DNA of 64,000 nt from Paractinoplanes durhamensis (GTDB taxonomy: Bacteria > Actinomycetota > Actinomycetes > Mycobacteriales > Micromonosporaceae), in the NCBI RefSeq assembly GCF_016862175.1, contig NZ_BOML01000014.1:1-64000 (forward strand), written 5' to 3'. Below are positions 34,808-43,952 of the stretch, in pieces (the stretch's first letter is position 1; each line of letters opens with the position of its first letter). Under the pieces are notes generated by a model. The model was not told the DNA's origin and searched no databases. It saw only the letters and a list, made by a program, of their open reading frames with translations. The translations under genes and the position numbers were made by a program.

Positions 34808-35500
34808 CTATCCCACGCGCTGCACGACCGTGCCAACCAGTTTCTTCCAGTCCGCGTCGAACTGGGATCCGCTGCTCGCGTTGCTCAGCTGATAGATCGC
34901 GTACGCGTCGACGAGCACCACGTTCACCCGCTGCACGATCGTCACCGCGACGTCGGCGGTGCCCGGGTGCGTCTTCTCGTACTCCTTGTGCCGGATCACC
35001 GTGAACCCGCTCCAGGTCTCGTCCTCGAGGGGCTGCACCCGGACGGTCTCGGTGTAGGCGGGCTCGTTGCGCGTGTCGTTGTCGACGGCGGCCACCGACA
35101 GGTTGGCCGGGCAGCCGTCGGCGATCGCCTTCAGCCCGGCCAGGGCCGCGTCGGCGCCCGACTTGTCGCCGTAGACGAGGGCGATCTGCTCGAGCGTCTG
35201 CGCCCCCTTCTCCCCCTCGTCGGCCAGCGGCGACGCGACGACCTGCCCGCCCGGCGGCACCTCGGGCGGCGCGGTGGTGCCGCCGCAGATGCTGACCAGC
35301 TGGTTGGGGTCGGCGCTCTCCTCGGGCGCCGCCCAGGTCGGGCCGATCTCGGCGGCCTGCAACAGCGCGCCCCGCATGGTGGTCACGGAGATGTTCGACG
35401 TGTCCGGCTTCTCGCCGTCGTCGGAGCTGCAGCCGGCGGCCACCGCGAGGGCGCAGAGGGCGGTGACGGCGGTGCGAGCGACTCTCCCGGTCACAAACAT
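34808..35500 (-). CDS. Lipoprotein with PknH-like sensor domain
   Basis: A 230-residue exported lipoprotein. The signal peptide ends in the lipobox 'LAVAAGC', giving a lipidated Cys near residue 24. The remainder resembles the extracytoplasmic sensor domain seen in mycobacterial PknH and related actinobacterial proteins: 'LLQAAEIGPTW', two Cys residues ('SICGG', 'DGCP') able to form a disulphide, and 'YAIYQLSNASS...WKKLVGTVVQRVG' at the end. No kinase is fused. Function unknown. Confidence 0.8.
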   Translation of the reverse strand: MFVTGRVARTAVTALCALAVAAGCSSDDGEKPDTSNISVTTMRGALLQAAEIGPTWAAPEESADPNQLVSICGGTTAPPEVPPGGQVVASPLADEGEKGAQTLEQIALVYGDKSGADAALAGLKAIADGCPANLSVAAVDNDTRNEPAYTETVRVQPLEDETWSGFTVIRHKEYEKTHPGTADVAVTIVQRVNVVLVDAYAIYQLSNASSGSQFDADWKKLVGTVVQRVG

Positions 35501-35609
35501 CGGGCCATCCTTGCAGAAGATCGAAGCATCGCCGACTGGCGTACGCAGCGTGACCTGATGACCGGCGGACCGTCAGCGATTAGGTTGATAGAGACGCTAG
35601 GAGGCCGCG

Positions 35610-37058
35610 GTGACCAAGATCGAAGAACGGCTCCGGCGTGAGCTGGGCCCGGAACGGGTGATCACCGACCGGCAGGAGCTGCGGACGTACGAGTGCGACG
35701 GCCTCGCCCACCACAAGGTCATCCCGGCCGTGGTCGTGCTGGCCCGCACCACCGCCGAGGTCGCCGCGACGGTCCGCGCCTGCGCCGACGAGCGGGTCCC
35801 GTTCGTGGCCCGCGGCTCCGGCACCGGCCTGTCCGGCGGCGCCCTCCCGCACGCCGACGGGGTGCTGATCGTGACCGCCCAGATGCGCGAGATCCGGGAG
35901 ATCTCCGCCGCCGACGAGCGGGCGGTGGTCCAGCCCGGCGTGATCAACCTGCAGCTGACCAGGGCGTCGACCCCGGACGGCTACTACTACGCGCCCGACC
36001 CCTCCAGCCAGCAGATCTGCTCGATCGGCGGCAACGTCGCGGAGAATTCCGGCGGCGCGCACTGCCTGAAATACGGCTTCACCGTCAACCATGTGACCGG
36101 CCTGGAGGTGGTCACTCCCGACGGCGAGACGGTCAAGCTCGGCGGGAAGGCCCTGGAACCGCCCGGCTACGACCTGATCGGCGCGTTCGTCGGCTCGGAG
36201 GGCACGCTCGGCGTCGCCACCGAGGTCACCGTGCGGCTGACCAGGCTGCCGGAGACCGTCCGCACCCTCCTGGCAGCGTTCCACGGCATCGACCGGGCCG
36301 GCGCCGCCACCAGCGCGATCATCGCGGCCGGGGTGGTGCCGGCCGCGATCGAGATGATGGACGCCCTCGCGATCGAGGCCGCCGAGGCCGCCGTCGCGTG
36401 CGGCTATCCACCCGGCGCCGACGCGGTGCTGATCGTCGAGCTGGACGGCCCGGCCGCCGAGGTGGCCGCGCAGTTCGACGAGGTCAACCGGCTCTGCGAG
36501 GCGAACGGCGCGTTCGAGATCCGGATCGCCGCCGACGACGCCGAGCGGGCACTGTTCTGGAAGGGCCGCAAGTCGGCGTTCGCCGCGGTCGGCCGGATCA
36601 GCCCCGACTACATCGTCCAGGACGGCGTGATCCCGCGAACGGCCCTGGGCGAGGTGCTGCGCCGCATCGACGACCTGGCCACCGGCAACGGCGTACGCGT
36701 GGCAAATGTCTTTCATGCCGGCGACGGCAACCTTCACCCGCTGGTGCTGTTCGACGACGCGGTGCCGGGCGAGGCCGAGCGGGCCGAGAACACGTCCGGC
36801 GCGATCATCGACCTGTGCATCGAGTACGGCGGCTCGATCACCGGCGAGCACGGCGTCGGCGCCGACAAGGCGAAATACATGCCGCGGATGTTCACCGACG
36901 ACGACCTCGACACCATGCAGCTGCTGCGCTGCGCCTTCGACCCGGACGGCATCGCCAACCCCGGCAAGATCTATCCGACGCCACGGCTGTGCGGCGAACG
37001 CCCCGGCAAGCACCGGGCCGGCGAGACCGCCGACCGGGACGGCGCGGAGGTCTTCTGA
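35610..37058 (+). CDS. glcD: Glycolate oxidase, FAD-linked subunit GlcD
   Basis: A 482-residue flavoprotein that oxidises glycolate (or D-lactate) to glyoxylate. The PCMH FAD domain covers about 30-210 ('FVARGSGTGLSGGALPHADGVLI', 'GGNVAENSGGAHCLKYG', 'GSEGTLGVATEVTVRL'); the FAD-oxidase C-terminal domain ends with 'FHAGDGNLHPL' and 'GEHGVGADKAKYM'. GTG start with AGGAGG. TAGGTT 25 nt upstream may be its -10. Stop overlaps the glcE ATG (TGATG), so the three genes form one operon. Confidence 0.95.
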   Translation: MTKIEERLRRELGPERVITDRQELRTYECDGLAHHKVIPAVVVLARTTAEVAATVRACADERVPFVARGSGTGLSGGALPHADGVLIVTAQMREIREISAADERAVVQPGVINLQLTRASTPDGYYYAPDPSSQQICSIGGNVAENSGGAHCLKYGFTVNHVTGLEVVTPDGETVKLGGKALEPPGYDLIGAFVGSEGTLGVATEVTVRLTRLPETVRTLLAAFHGIDRAGAATSAIIAAGVVPAAIEMMDALAIEAAEAAVACGYPPGADAVLIVELDGPAAEVAAQFDEVNRLCEANGAFEIRIAADDAERALFWKGRKSAFAAVGRISPDYIVQDGVIPRTALGEVLRRIDDLATGNGVRVANVFHAGDGNLHPLVLFDDAVPGEAERAENTSGAIIDLCIEYGGSITGEHGVGADKAKYMPRMFTDDDLDTMQLLRCAFDPDGIANPGKIYPTPRLCGERPGKHRAGETADRDGAEVF

Positions 37059-38167
37059 TGCCCGACCTGACCCGCCCGGCCGGCGACGAGGACGTGATCG
37101 GCGGCGTCCAGGCCCGCCTGGTCGCCGCGCCACGCACGACGGCGGAGGCGGCCGAGCTGCTGGCCGCCACCCGGGGCCTGACCGTCGTGGTCCGGGGCGC
37201 CGGCACCAAGATCGACTGGGGTCCCCCGCCGCGTTCCCTCGACCTGATCATCGACACGAGCAACCTGACCGGCGTCGTCGAACACGCGGCCGGCGACCTG
37301 ATCACCATCGTCCGGGCCGGCACCCCGCTGCGCTCCCTCGACCTGGGCGATCAGCTCCTCGCCCTGGACGGGCCCGCGGGGGCCACCATCGGCGGGACGG
37401 TCGCGACCGGGACCAGCGGGCCGCGACGGCTGCATTACGGCGGCGTGCGCGACCTGCTCATCGGGATCACCGTGGTCCGGGCCGACGGGAAGATCGCCAA
37501 GGCCGGGGGCAAGGTCGTGAAGAACGTCGCCGGGTACGACCTGGGCAAGCTCTACACCGGCTCCTACGGCACGCTCGGGTTGATCACCGAGTGCGCGTTC
37601 CGGCTGCACCCCAAGCCGCAGCACGCGTTGTTCGTGCGCACGTCCGCGCCGCCCGCCGACGCCGCCAAGGTGCGGGCCGCGGCGGTGGCTCCCGCGGCGG
37701 TCGAGATCGACTCGGCGTCCGGCGAGCTCGCGGTGCTGCTCGAGGGCACGGCCGAAGGCGTACGGGAAAGGGCTGGTCTGGTGGGAAAACTGCTCGGCGG
37801 GGACATCTCCGACGAAGCGCCCGCGTGGTGGGGTGAAGATCCGTGGGCGCCGGGTGAGATCGGGGTCAAGCTCTCCGTGCCGCTGTCGGCGGTGCCGACG
37901 CTGGCACAAGGCCCTGATTTCGTACGAGGTTCAGCCGGCACCGGCCTGCTCTCCGCGGCTGCGGCCGGCATCACCGAGGTGGAGCGGTTGCGCGCGACCT
38001 GCGTACGCCTCGGCGGCCACGCGGTCGTCCTCACCGCCCCACCCGAGATACGCGACATCCTGGACATGTGGGGCCCGGTGCCCGGCTTGTCGCTGATGCG
38101 CCGGGTGAAGAACCAGTTCGACCCGGACCACCGTTTCGCACCCGGCCGTTTCGTGGGAGGCATCTAG
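37058..38167 (+). CDS. glcE: Glycolate oxidase, FAD-binding subunit GlcE
   Basis: A 369-residue FAD-binding subunit of glycolate oxidase. It has a PCMH-like domain with 'VVVRGAGTKIDWG', 'AGATIGGTVATGTSGPRRLHYGGVRDLLIG', 'GKVVKNVAGYDLGKLYTGSYGTLGLITE', and a C-terminal 'MRRVKNQFDPDHRFAPGRFVGG'. Works with GlcD and the iron-sulphur subunit GlcF to pass electrons to the respiratory chain. Translationally coupled to glcD (1-bp overlap); glcF begins on the next base after its stop. Confidence 0.95.
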   Translation: MPDLTRPAGDEDVIGGVQARLVAAPRTTAEAAELLAATRGLTVVVRGAGTKIDWGPPPRSLDLIIDTSNLTGVVEHAAGDLITIVRAGTPLRSLDLGDQLLALDGPAGATIGGTVATGTSGPRRLHYGGVRDLLIGITVVRADGKIAKAGGKVVKNVAGYDLGKLYTGSYGTLGLITECAFRLHPKPQHALFVRTSAPPADAAKVRAAAVAPAAVEIDSASGELAVLLEGTAEGVRERAGLVGKLLGGDISDEAPAWWGEDPWAPGEIGVKLSVPLSAVPTLAQGPDFVRGSAGTGLLSAAAAGITEVERLRATCVRLGGHAVVLTAPPEIRDILDMWGPVPGLSLMRRVKNQFDPDHRFAPGRFVGGI

Positions 38168-39535
38168 ATGGTCGACGCGACCTGGGGCACCGGCGAGCCC
38201 CCACGCGACGTGCTCGGCCCGGTCTCCGGCGCCCCCGCGTTCGACGACGACCACCCGCCGGCGAAGGACCTGATCGCCGACTGCGTGCACTGCGGTTTCT
38301 GCCTGCCCACCTGCCCGACGTACGTGCTGTGGGGCGCCGAGGCGGATTCCCCGCGAGGCCGCATCTACTTGATGAACGAGGGCGTCAACGGCGAGCCGCT
38401 GAGCGACTCCATGGTGGAACACTTCGACAATTGCCTGGGCTGCATGTCGTGCGTGACGGCGTGTCCGTCCGGCGTGCAATACGACCGCCTGATCGAGGAC
38501 ACCCGGGCCCAGATCGAGCGCCGCCACCCCCGCACGCCAAGGGAGAAGGCGCTGCGCTCGGCGATCTTCGCCCTGTTCCCGTACCCCCGCCGGCTTCGGC
38601 TGCTGCGCGTCCCGCTACGGGCGTACCAAAGCTCCGGCCTGCAAAAACTCGTGGCCCGCAGCGGCCTCCTGCAGCGTTTGGCCCCCACGCTCGCGACCCT
38701 GGAATCGCTGGCCCCGCGGCTGCGCAGCGTGCCGCGCCCGCCGCGCCGCGTCGCGGCGAAGGGTCAACAACGGGCCGTCGTGGGCATGCTCACCGGTTGC
38801 GTGCAGAGCGCGTTCTTCCCCGACGTCAATTCCGCGACCGTACGGGTCCTCGCGGCCGAGGGCTGCGAGGTGCTGATCCCGCCGTCGCAGGGTTGTTGCG
38901 GCGCCCTGAGCGTGCACAACGGCCGCCGGGCGGAGGCGCAGCGCTTCGCCCGCAAACTGATCGACACGTTCGAGTCGACCGGCATGGACTACTTCGTGGT
39001 CAACGCGGCCGGCTGCGGTTCGTCCCTGAAGGAGTACGACGCCCTGCTGGCCGACGACCCGGCGTATGCGGGGCGGGCGGCGGCGTTCACCGCGAAGGTC
39101 CGCGACCTGGCCGAGCTGCTGCACGAGCTGGGCCCGGTGGCGAAGCGCCACCCCCTGGACCTGACGGTCGCCTATCACGACGCCTGCCATCTTGGTCACG
39201 CCCAGGGCATCCGCACCCAGCCCCGATCACTGCTGCGCGACATCCCCGCCCTGACCCTGCGCGAGATCACCGACCCGGAGATCTGCTGCGGTTCGGCCGG
39301 CATCTGGAACGTCCTGAACCCGGAGCCGGCCGCCGCCCTGGGCGACCTGAAGGCCAAAAACGTCCTGGCCACCGGCGCATCACTGCTGGTCACGGCAAAC
39401 CCGGGCTGCCTGATGCAAATCGCAGCCGCAGCCCAACGCCAGGGCGGCCAGATAGCCCTGGCCCACACCGCCCAGGTCCTGGACGCCTCAATCCGAAACC
39501 TGGGCGCCCCGGCCCTGCTCAGCCCGCCCGGTTAA
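38168..39535 (+). CDS. glcF: Glycolate oxidase, iron-sulphur subunit GlcF
   Basis: A 455-residue subunit with two N-terminal [4Fe-4S] motifs ('DCVHCGFCLPTCPTY' and 'NCLGCMSCVTACPSGV') and two CCG domains ('GCCGALSVHNGR', 'ICCGSAGIWN'). It carries electrons from the flavin subunits to quinone. It starts on the base following the glcE stop, with GGAGG upstream. The last 4 bp overlap the convergent MBL-fold gene. With glcDE it allows growth on, or detoxification of, two-carbon acids. Confidence 0.95.
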   Translation: MVDATWGTGEPPRDVLGPVSGAPAFDDDHPPAKDLIADCVHCGFCLPTCPTYVLWGAEADSPRGRIYLMNEGVNGEPLSDSMVEHFDNCLGCMSCVTACPSGVQYDRLIEDTRAQIERRHPRTPREKALRSAIFALFPYPRRLRLLRVPLRAYQSSGLQKLVARSGLLQRLAPTLATLESLAPRLRSVPRPPRRVAAKGQQRAVVGMLTGCVQSAFFPDVNSATVRVLAAEGCEVLIPPSQGCCGALSVHNGRRAEAQRFARKLIDTFESTGMDYFVVNAAGCGSSLKEYDALLADDPAYAGRAAAFTAKVRDLAELLHELGPVAKRHPLDLTVAYHDACHLGHAQGIRTQPRSLLRDIPALTLREITDPEICCGSAGIWNVLNPEPAAALGDLKAKNVLATGASLLVTANPGCLMQIAAAAQRQGGQIALAHTAQVLDASIRNLGAPALLSPPG

Positions 39536-40344
39536 CGGCCGGCGAGCCGCCCGGCCTGCCCGTCGTGAATACCGCTGACCCACTCCCAGCCAGGCGCGGC
39601 CGCCGCCCCGATCCGCGGGTCATCGGGAGTCTCGCCGTCCCGAAGGGCAAGCACGTAGGCCCGGTCCAGCGCGATCCGCGCACGTACCTGCCCGGCGCCC
39701 CCCACCGACCCGTGCCCCGGCACGACGACGTGCGCACCGTCCGCCATGCTCTCGAGAAGCCGCAGCGCGGCGAGGTAGTCCTCGATCGGATCAGCGGTCC
39801 CGTCGAGATCGAGCATCGGGATCAGCACGTCGGAGAGCATGTCCCCGGCAAGAAGAACCCCGCTCTCCTCGACGAACAGCGCCGCGTGCCCCGGCGCATG
39901 CGCCCGATGCTCAAGGATGCGAACGGCAGGCCCACCCCAGGGAACGCTCTCCGCCCCCGGAGGCAGCCCAGTGATCAGCCCGAACAGATCCAGCGAGACC
40001 CGATCGGCGATCCCGGCCGGTTCCAGGTGCTCGGTGACCCGGGCCTTGATGTCCGGATCGGACAGCAACTCCGCAACGGCAGCCGCACAGCGGGCCGTGC
40101 CGTAGCGCGGAACATCCCCGAGCCGCCCGTCCCAGAGCAGATGGTCCCAGTCCGGATGAGTGGAGAACCCGGCCACCACGACCGACCCCGCCGCACTCAG
40201 GTCACCGGCAAGGCAAGCCAGCTCGTCATCCTGAAGCCCGGCATCGACCAGCAGCACGCCACCATCCCCGCGCACGACAACGGCATTGCTCTGCAGAAAC
40301 GCGCTCTGATGCACCAGCACGCCGTCAGCGACCTGCGTAAGCAT
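39532..40344 (-). CDS. MBL-fold metallo-hydrolase
   Basis: A 270-residue metallo-beta-lactamase-fold protein. Metal-binding motif 'THPDWDHLLW' replaces the usual HxHxDH, as in the subgroup with STHPDWDH; further metal ligands are His in 'APGHAAL', Asp in 'LAGDMLSD' and His in 'VPGHGSV'. Function may be glyoxalase II-like or quorum-signal hydrolase-like. Start at 40344 is supported by a GAGGG ribosome site; a longer frame would run into the palindrome. The promoter region contains a perfect 37-bp dyad. Confidence 0.85.
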   Translation of the reverse strand: MLTQVADGVLVHQSAFLQSNAVVVRGDGGVLLVDAGLQDDELACLAGDLSAAGSVVVAGFSTHPDWDHLLWDGRLGDVPRYGTARCAAAVAELLSDPDIKARVTEHLEPAGIADRVSLDLFGLITGLPPGAESVPWGGPAVRILEHRAHAPGHAALFVEESGVLLAGDMLSDVLIPMLDLDGTADPIEDYLAALRLLESMADGAHVVVPGHGSVGGAGQVRARIALDRAYVLALRDGETPDDPRIGAAAAPGWEWVSGIHDGQAGRLAGR

Positions 40345-40354
40345 CGTCCCTCTT

Positions 40355-40391
40355 CCCCTAGAGTGGTTGCGATCTGCAACCACTCTAGGGG
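40355..40391. promoter_or_regulatory. Perfect 16-bp inverted repeat over the MBL promoter
   Basis: CCCCTAGAGTGGTTGC (40355-40370), loop GATCT, then the exact complement (40376-40391). The inner TTGC...GCAA core resembles MarR-family operators. It begins 11 nt before the MBL start and ends 19 nt from the rhamnogalacturonan lyase stop. An alternative role as terminator of that lyase gene is possible, but no T-run follows. Confidence 0.7.
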
Positions 40392-40410
40392 ACGCCTGCC
40401 GCAAGAACCG

Positions 40411-42609
40411 CTACTGAATAGCGAAAGAGGGATGCGGCGGCTGGTTGTAGGCGGTGTTCTGCCAGGCGATCGCCTCGCGGTACTGGACGTCGTGCAGCAG
40501 CGTCACGACCCGCCGGTCGGTGGCCGTCGGCGTCGAGTAGATCCGCAGGGCGTTGTTGGCGGTGGTCGGCCAGATCACCTCTTCGCGCCAGTCCCCCAAC
40601 AGGTCGCCGGAGAGCGACGGCGTCGACTTCGTGCTGTTGTTGGAGTGCACGTCGGCGGCGGTCAGCAACCGGGTGTCGCTCGACGTCCCGTACTTGTCGA
40701 TGTGCGTCCCGTCGAGCAGCTCCCGGGTCGCGTCGCCGTCCCACCAGACCACGAAGTTGGTCGACCCGGGCTTACGGCTGGACACCACCGCGCCGGACGG
40801 ACTGCGCACCCCGTCGACCGCGGAGGACCAGGACTCGGCGCCCGGGCTGCCGGCCCAGATGTCGGCCGAGACGCCGCGGCCGTTGTCGCCGTTGGCCGGC
40901 GTGGACCAGATGATCTGGCCGGTCTTGGCGTCGGCGAACCACGAGGAAGGCTTCGTGCCGTCCTCGTCGACCTTGAACTCCTCCAGGCCCGGCCGGGACG
41001 GGTCGAGGTCACCGACGTGCATGGTGTCGCCGTGGCCGTTGCCGGTGTTCCACAGCTTGCCGCCGTTGTCGTCGATCGCCATCGAGCCGTAGATGATCTC
41101 GTCCTTGCCGTCCTGGTCGACGTCCGCGATGGACAGCTGGTGGTTGCCCTGTCCGGCGTACGCGCTGTTGCCGCTCGTGGTGGAGTCGAACGTCCAGCGG
41201 CGGGTCAGCGCACCGTTGCGGAAGTCCCAGGCCACGATCACCGAGCGGGTGTAGTAGCCGCGCGCCATCACCAGGCTGGGCCGGCTGCCGTCGAGATAGG
41301 CCGTGCCGGCCAGGAACCGATCAACCCGATTGCCGTACGAGTCACCCCAGCTGGACACCGTTCCGCGGGCCGGCTCGTAGTTGACGGTCGACACGGCGGC
41401 CCCGGTGCGGCCGTCGAACATCGTCAGGAACTCCGGGCCGGTCAGGATGTAGCCGGACGAGTTGCGGTAGTCGGCGTTCGCGTCGCCGATCACCGTGCCG
41501 ACCCCGTCCACGGTCGCGTCGGCGGTCTTCATCGCCACTTCGGCATCGCCGTCGCCGTCGTAGTCGTACACCTGGAACTGGGTGTAATGCGCGCCCGCCC
41601 GGATGTTGCGTCCGAGATTGATCCGCCAGAGGCGGGTCCCGTCGAGTTTGTAGCCGTCGATGTAGACCGGGTCGGTGACCCCGGACTGCGAGTTGTCCTT
41701 GGAGTTCGTCGGGTCCCATTTGAGAACGATGTCGAGCTTGCCGTCGCCGTCGAGGTCCCCGGTGCTGGCGTCGTTGGCGACGTACAGCGCGCTGTTCGGG
41801 TTCTGGATCGGCACGTCGAGATAGCCGTTGGCGAAGTTGAGAGCCGGACCCTCCGCGGCCTGCTCAACCCCATTCAAAACCGGCTTGACGGTGTACGTCT
41901 GACCTGCGGCCGCCCCCGAGTCGAGGTAATTCGTCGACGTCGTCAGCGGGCTCGCGGTCAGCTTGGTGGTGCCGCGATAGACGTTGAACGCCACTCCGCT
42001 CGGGTCGGTGCCGAGCAGCCGCCAGCTGACCAGGTTCCCGCTGCCGGAGTGCACGCTGATCACGCCGCGGTCGAGTTTTTCGACCTGCTTGCCGTTGACC
42101 GTAGAGGTCCCTCCGGCCGGCGGAGGGGTGGTCGTAGGCGGAACGGTCGTCGGGGCGGTGGTCGGCGGGGCGGTGGTCGGCGTGCTGGTGGTGGGACTCG
42201 TGGGCGTAGTACCACCGGTGCACGCGGTGCCGTTGAGGCTGAACGACGCGGGCGTGGCCGACGCGCCGGTGCCGTTGAAGCCGAAGCTGGTCGTCGCGTT
42301 GGTGCCGAGCGCCGCGTTGTAGCCGGCGTCCGTCACCGACACGGTCGCCCCGGACTGGGTGACCACCCCGTTCCAGAGCTGGGAGATGGTCTGGTCGCCG
42401 GGGAAGGCGAAGGTCAGCGTCCAGCCGTTGATCGCGTCGCCGAGGTTGGTGACGTCCACGGCGACGCCGAACCCACCCGGCCACGTACTGCTCACGGTGT
42501 ATTTGACCTGGCAGCCCGCGGCCGCATCCGCGCGCGCCGCGACCGCCAGGAGCCCCGCGCCGACGGTGGCGACGGCGAGGGCGGCGGCAATCTTCTTCCT
42601 GCTGGCCAC
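40411..42609 (-). CDS. Secreted rhamnogalacturonan lyase, PL11, with N-terminal CBM2
   Basis: A 732-residue exported pectinase. Signal peptide about 1-30. A CBM2 cellulose/xylan-binding domain covers about 31-130 ('CQVKYTVSSTWPGGFGVAVDVTNLGDAINGWTL', 'SQLWNGVVTQSG'). A Thr/Pro linker follows (about 137-168). The PL11 catalytic beta-propeller fills the rest: 'RGVISVHSGSGNLVSWRLLGTDP', 'DLDGDGKLDIVLKWDP', 'GNHQLSIADVDQDGKDEI' and 'SLSGDLLGDWREEV', with Asp-rich Ca-binding loops. It cleaves the rhamnogalacturonan I backbone. GTG at 42609 with AAGGGG upstream. A perfect CebR-type box lies between it and the divergent SGNH gene. Confidence 0.93.
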   Translation of the reverse strand: MASRKKIAAALAVATVGAGLLAVAARADAAAGCQVKYTVSSTWPGGFGVAVDVTNLGDAINGWTLTFAFPGDQTISQLWNGVVTQSGATVSVTDAGYNAALGTNATTSFGFNGTGASATPASFSLNGTACTGGTTPTSPTTSTPTTAPPTTAPTTVPPTTTPPPAGGTSTVNGKQVEKLDRGVISVHSGSGNLVSWRLLGTDPSGVAFNVYRGTTKLTASPLTTSTNYLDSGAAAGQTYTVKPVLNGVEQAAEGPALNFANGYLDVPIQNPNSALYVANDASTGDLDGDGKLDIVLKWDPTNSKDNSQSGVTDPVYIDGYKLDGTRLWRINLGRNIRAGAHYTQFQVYDYDGDGDAEVAMKTADATVDGVGTVIGDANADYRNSSGYILTGPEFLTMFDGRTGAAVSTVNYEPARGTVSSWGDSYGNRVDRFLAGTAYLDGSRPSLVMARGYYTRSVIVAWDFRNGALTRRWTFDSTTSGNSAYAGQGNHQLSIADVDQDGKDEIIYGSMAIDDNGGKLWNTGNGHGDTMHVGDLDPSRPGLEEFKVDEDGTKPSSWFADAKTGQIIWSTPANGDNGRGVSADIWAGSPGAESWSSAVDGVRSPSGAVVSSRKPGSTNFVVWWDGDATRELLDGTHIDKYGTSSDTRLLTAADVHSNNSTKSTPSLSGDLLGDWREEVIWPTTANNALRIYSTPTATDRRVVTLLHDVQYREAIAWQNTAYNQPPHPSFAIQ

Positions 42610-42639
42610 GTAAGGCCCCTTAGATTTACAGTCATGGAT

Positions 42640-42653
42640 TGGGAGCGCTCCCA
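42640..42653. promoter_or_regulatory. Perfect CebR/CelR-type operator
   Basis: TGGGAGCGCTCCCA is a perfect 14-bp palindrome identical to the operator of CebR/CelR, the cellobiose-responsive LacI-family repressor of Streptomyces and Thermobifida. It lies between the divergent PL11 and SGNH esterase genes and should control both. Confidence 0.9.
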
Positions 42654-42728
42654 GACTGAGGCGTGCCACCACGTTCGTCAAGGCTCCCGTTCCCCACCCA
42701 TATCCCGCGTCCTCCGGGAAGGAACCCC

Positions 42729-43844
42729 ATGCACCGACGAACATTCGCTCTGCTCACCGCCACGGCCACCGCCCTGGCCTCGGTCGCGGTGATCACCGCG
42801 AGCCGGGCCGACGCCGCCGCCGGCTGCCAGGTGAAATACACCGTCTCCAGCCAGTGGCCGGGTGGCTTCGGCGCCGCGGTCGACGTCACCAACCTCGGCG
42901 ACGCGACCAACGGCTGGACGCTGGCGTTCAGCTTCGCCGCCGGCCAGACCATCACCCAGCTGTGGAACGGCTCGGTGACCCAGTCCGGCGCTGCGGTCAC
43001 CGTCAAGAACGCCGCCTGGAACCCGGTGATCGCCACCGGCGGCACCGCATCGTTCGGCTTCAACGGCTCGTGGACCGGCAGCAACCCCGTGCCCACCTCG
43101 TTCACCTTCAACGGGGTGACCTGCACCGGCGCGGTCACCACCACCGCCCCGACGACCACCCCGGCCACCACCACCCCGACCTCGACCCCCACCACCCAGC
43201 CGACGACCGCGCCGCCCACGACGACCCCGCCGGCCGGCACCCCGGTCAAGGTGATGGCGCTGGGTGACTCGATCACCGGCTCCCCCGGCTGCTGGCGGGC
43301 CCTGCTCTGGCAGAAGCTCCCGGCCGCCAAGGTCGACTTCGTCGGCACCCTGCCCGGCCAGGGCTGCGGCTTCACCTACGACGGCGAGAACGAGGGCCAC
43401 GGCGGCTACCTGGCCACCAACGTCGCCAACCAGGACCTGCTCGTCGGCTGGCTGGCCGCGACCACCCCGGACGTCGTGATCATGCACTTCGGCACCAACG
43501 ACGTCTGGTCGAGCCTGTCCACCGACACGGTCCTCGCCGCGTACACCCGGATGGTCACCCAGATGCGCGCCTCCAACCCGCGGATGAAGATCGGCGTCGC
43601 CCAGATCATCCCGATGAACCCGAGCACCTGCACCGAGTGCGCGGCCCGGGTGGTCGCCCTGAACGCGGCGATTCCGGCCTGGGCGGCCGGCCAGACCACG
43701 ACCGCCTCCCCCATCACGGTGATCGACCAGTGGACCGGCTTCAGCACGGCCACCGACACCTACGACGGCGTACACCCGAACGACGCCGGCAACGTGAAGA
43801 TCGCCGACCGCTGGTACCCGTACGTGTCGGCCGCCATCTCCTGA
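42729..43844 (+). CDS. Secreted SGNH-type esterase (CE3-like) with N-terminal CBM2
   Basis: A 371-residue exported esterase. Signal peptide about 1-31. A CBM2 (about 32-130) is nearly identical in start to that of the divergent lyase, suggesting shuffling or duplication. A Thr/Pro linker (about 138-172) precedes the SGNH hydrolase: Ser181 in 'LGDSITGSPGCWRALLW', Gly/Asn in 'HFGTNDVW' and Asp346/His349 in 'DGVHPNDAG'. 'GDSITGSPGCWR' is typical of CE3 acetyl xylan esterases. Likely removes acetyl groups from hemicellulose or pectin. AAGGA ribosome site. Shares the CebR-type box with the lyase. Confidence 0.92.
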   Translation: MHRRTFALLTATATALASVAVITASRADAAAGCQVKYTVSSQWPGGFGAAVDVTNLGDATNGWTLAFSFAAGQTITQLWNGSVTQSGAAVTVKNAAWNPVIATGGTASFGFNGSWTGSNPVPTSFTFNGVTCTGAVTTTAPTTTPATTTPTSTPTTQPTTAPPTTTPPAGTPVKVMALGDSITGSPGCWRALLWQKLPAAKVDFVGTLPGQGCGFTYDGENEGHGGYLATNVANQDLLVGWLAATTPDVVIMHFGTNDVWSSLSTDTVLAAYTRMVTQMRASNPRMKIGVAQIIPMNPSTCTECAARVVALNAAIPAWAAGQTTTASPITVIDQWTGFSTATDTYDGVHPNDAGNVKIADRWYPYVSAAIS

Positions 43845-43852
43845 CCCGACAA

Positions 43853-43891
43853 CGACGGCGGCCCGAATTCGTCAGATCAGGGCCGCCGTCG
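43853..43891 (+). terminator. Hairpin after the SGNH esterase gene
   Basis: Perfect 12-bp arms (CGACGGCGGCCC at 43853 and its complement at 43880) with a 15-nt loop, 8 nt after the stop. Confidence 0.7.
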
Positions 43892-43952
43892 CCGATCTCC
43901 ATCAGGTCCCGAGCTATCCGGTTCAGCCGCCGGATCGGACTGGAGATCCTTC

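Noticed and set aside
38068-42792. A very long open plus-strand frame (over 1500 codons) across glcF, the MBL gene and the lyase gene
   Set aside because: It runs out of frame through well-supported genes on both strands and has the Arg/Pro/Gly-rich composition typical of wrong frames in G+C-rich DNA.
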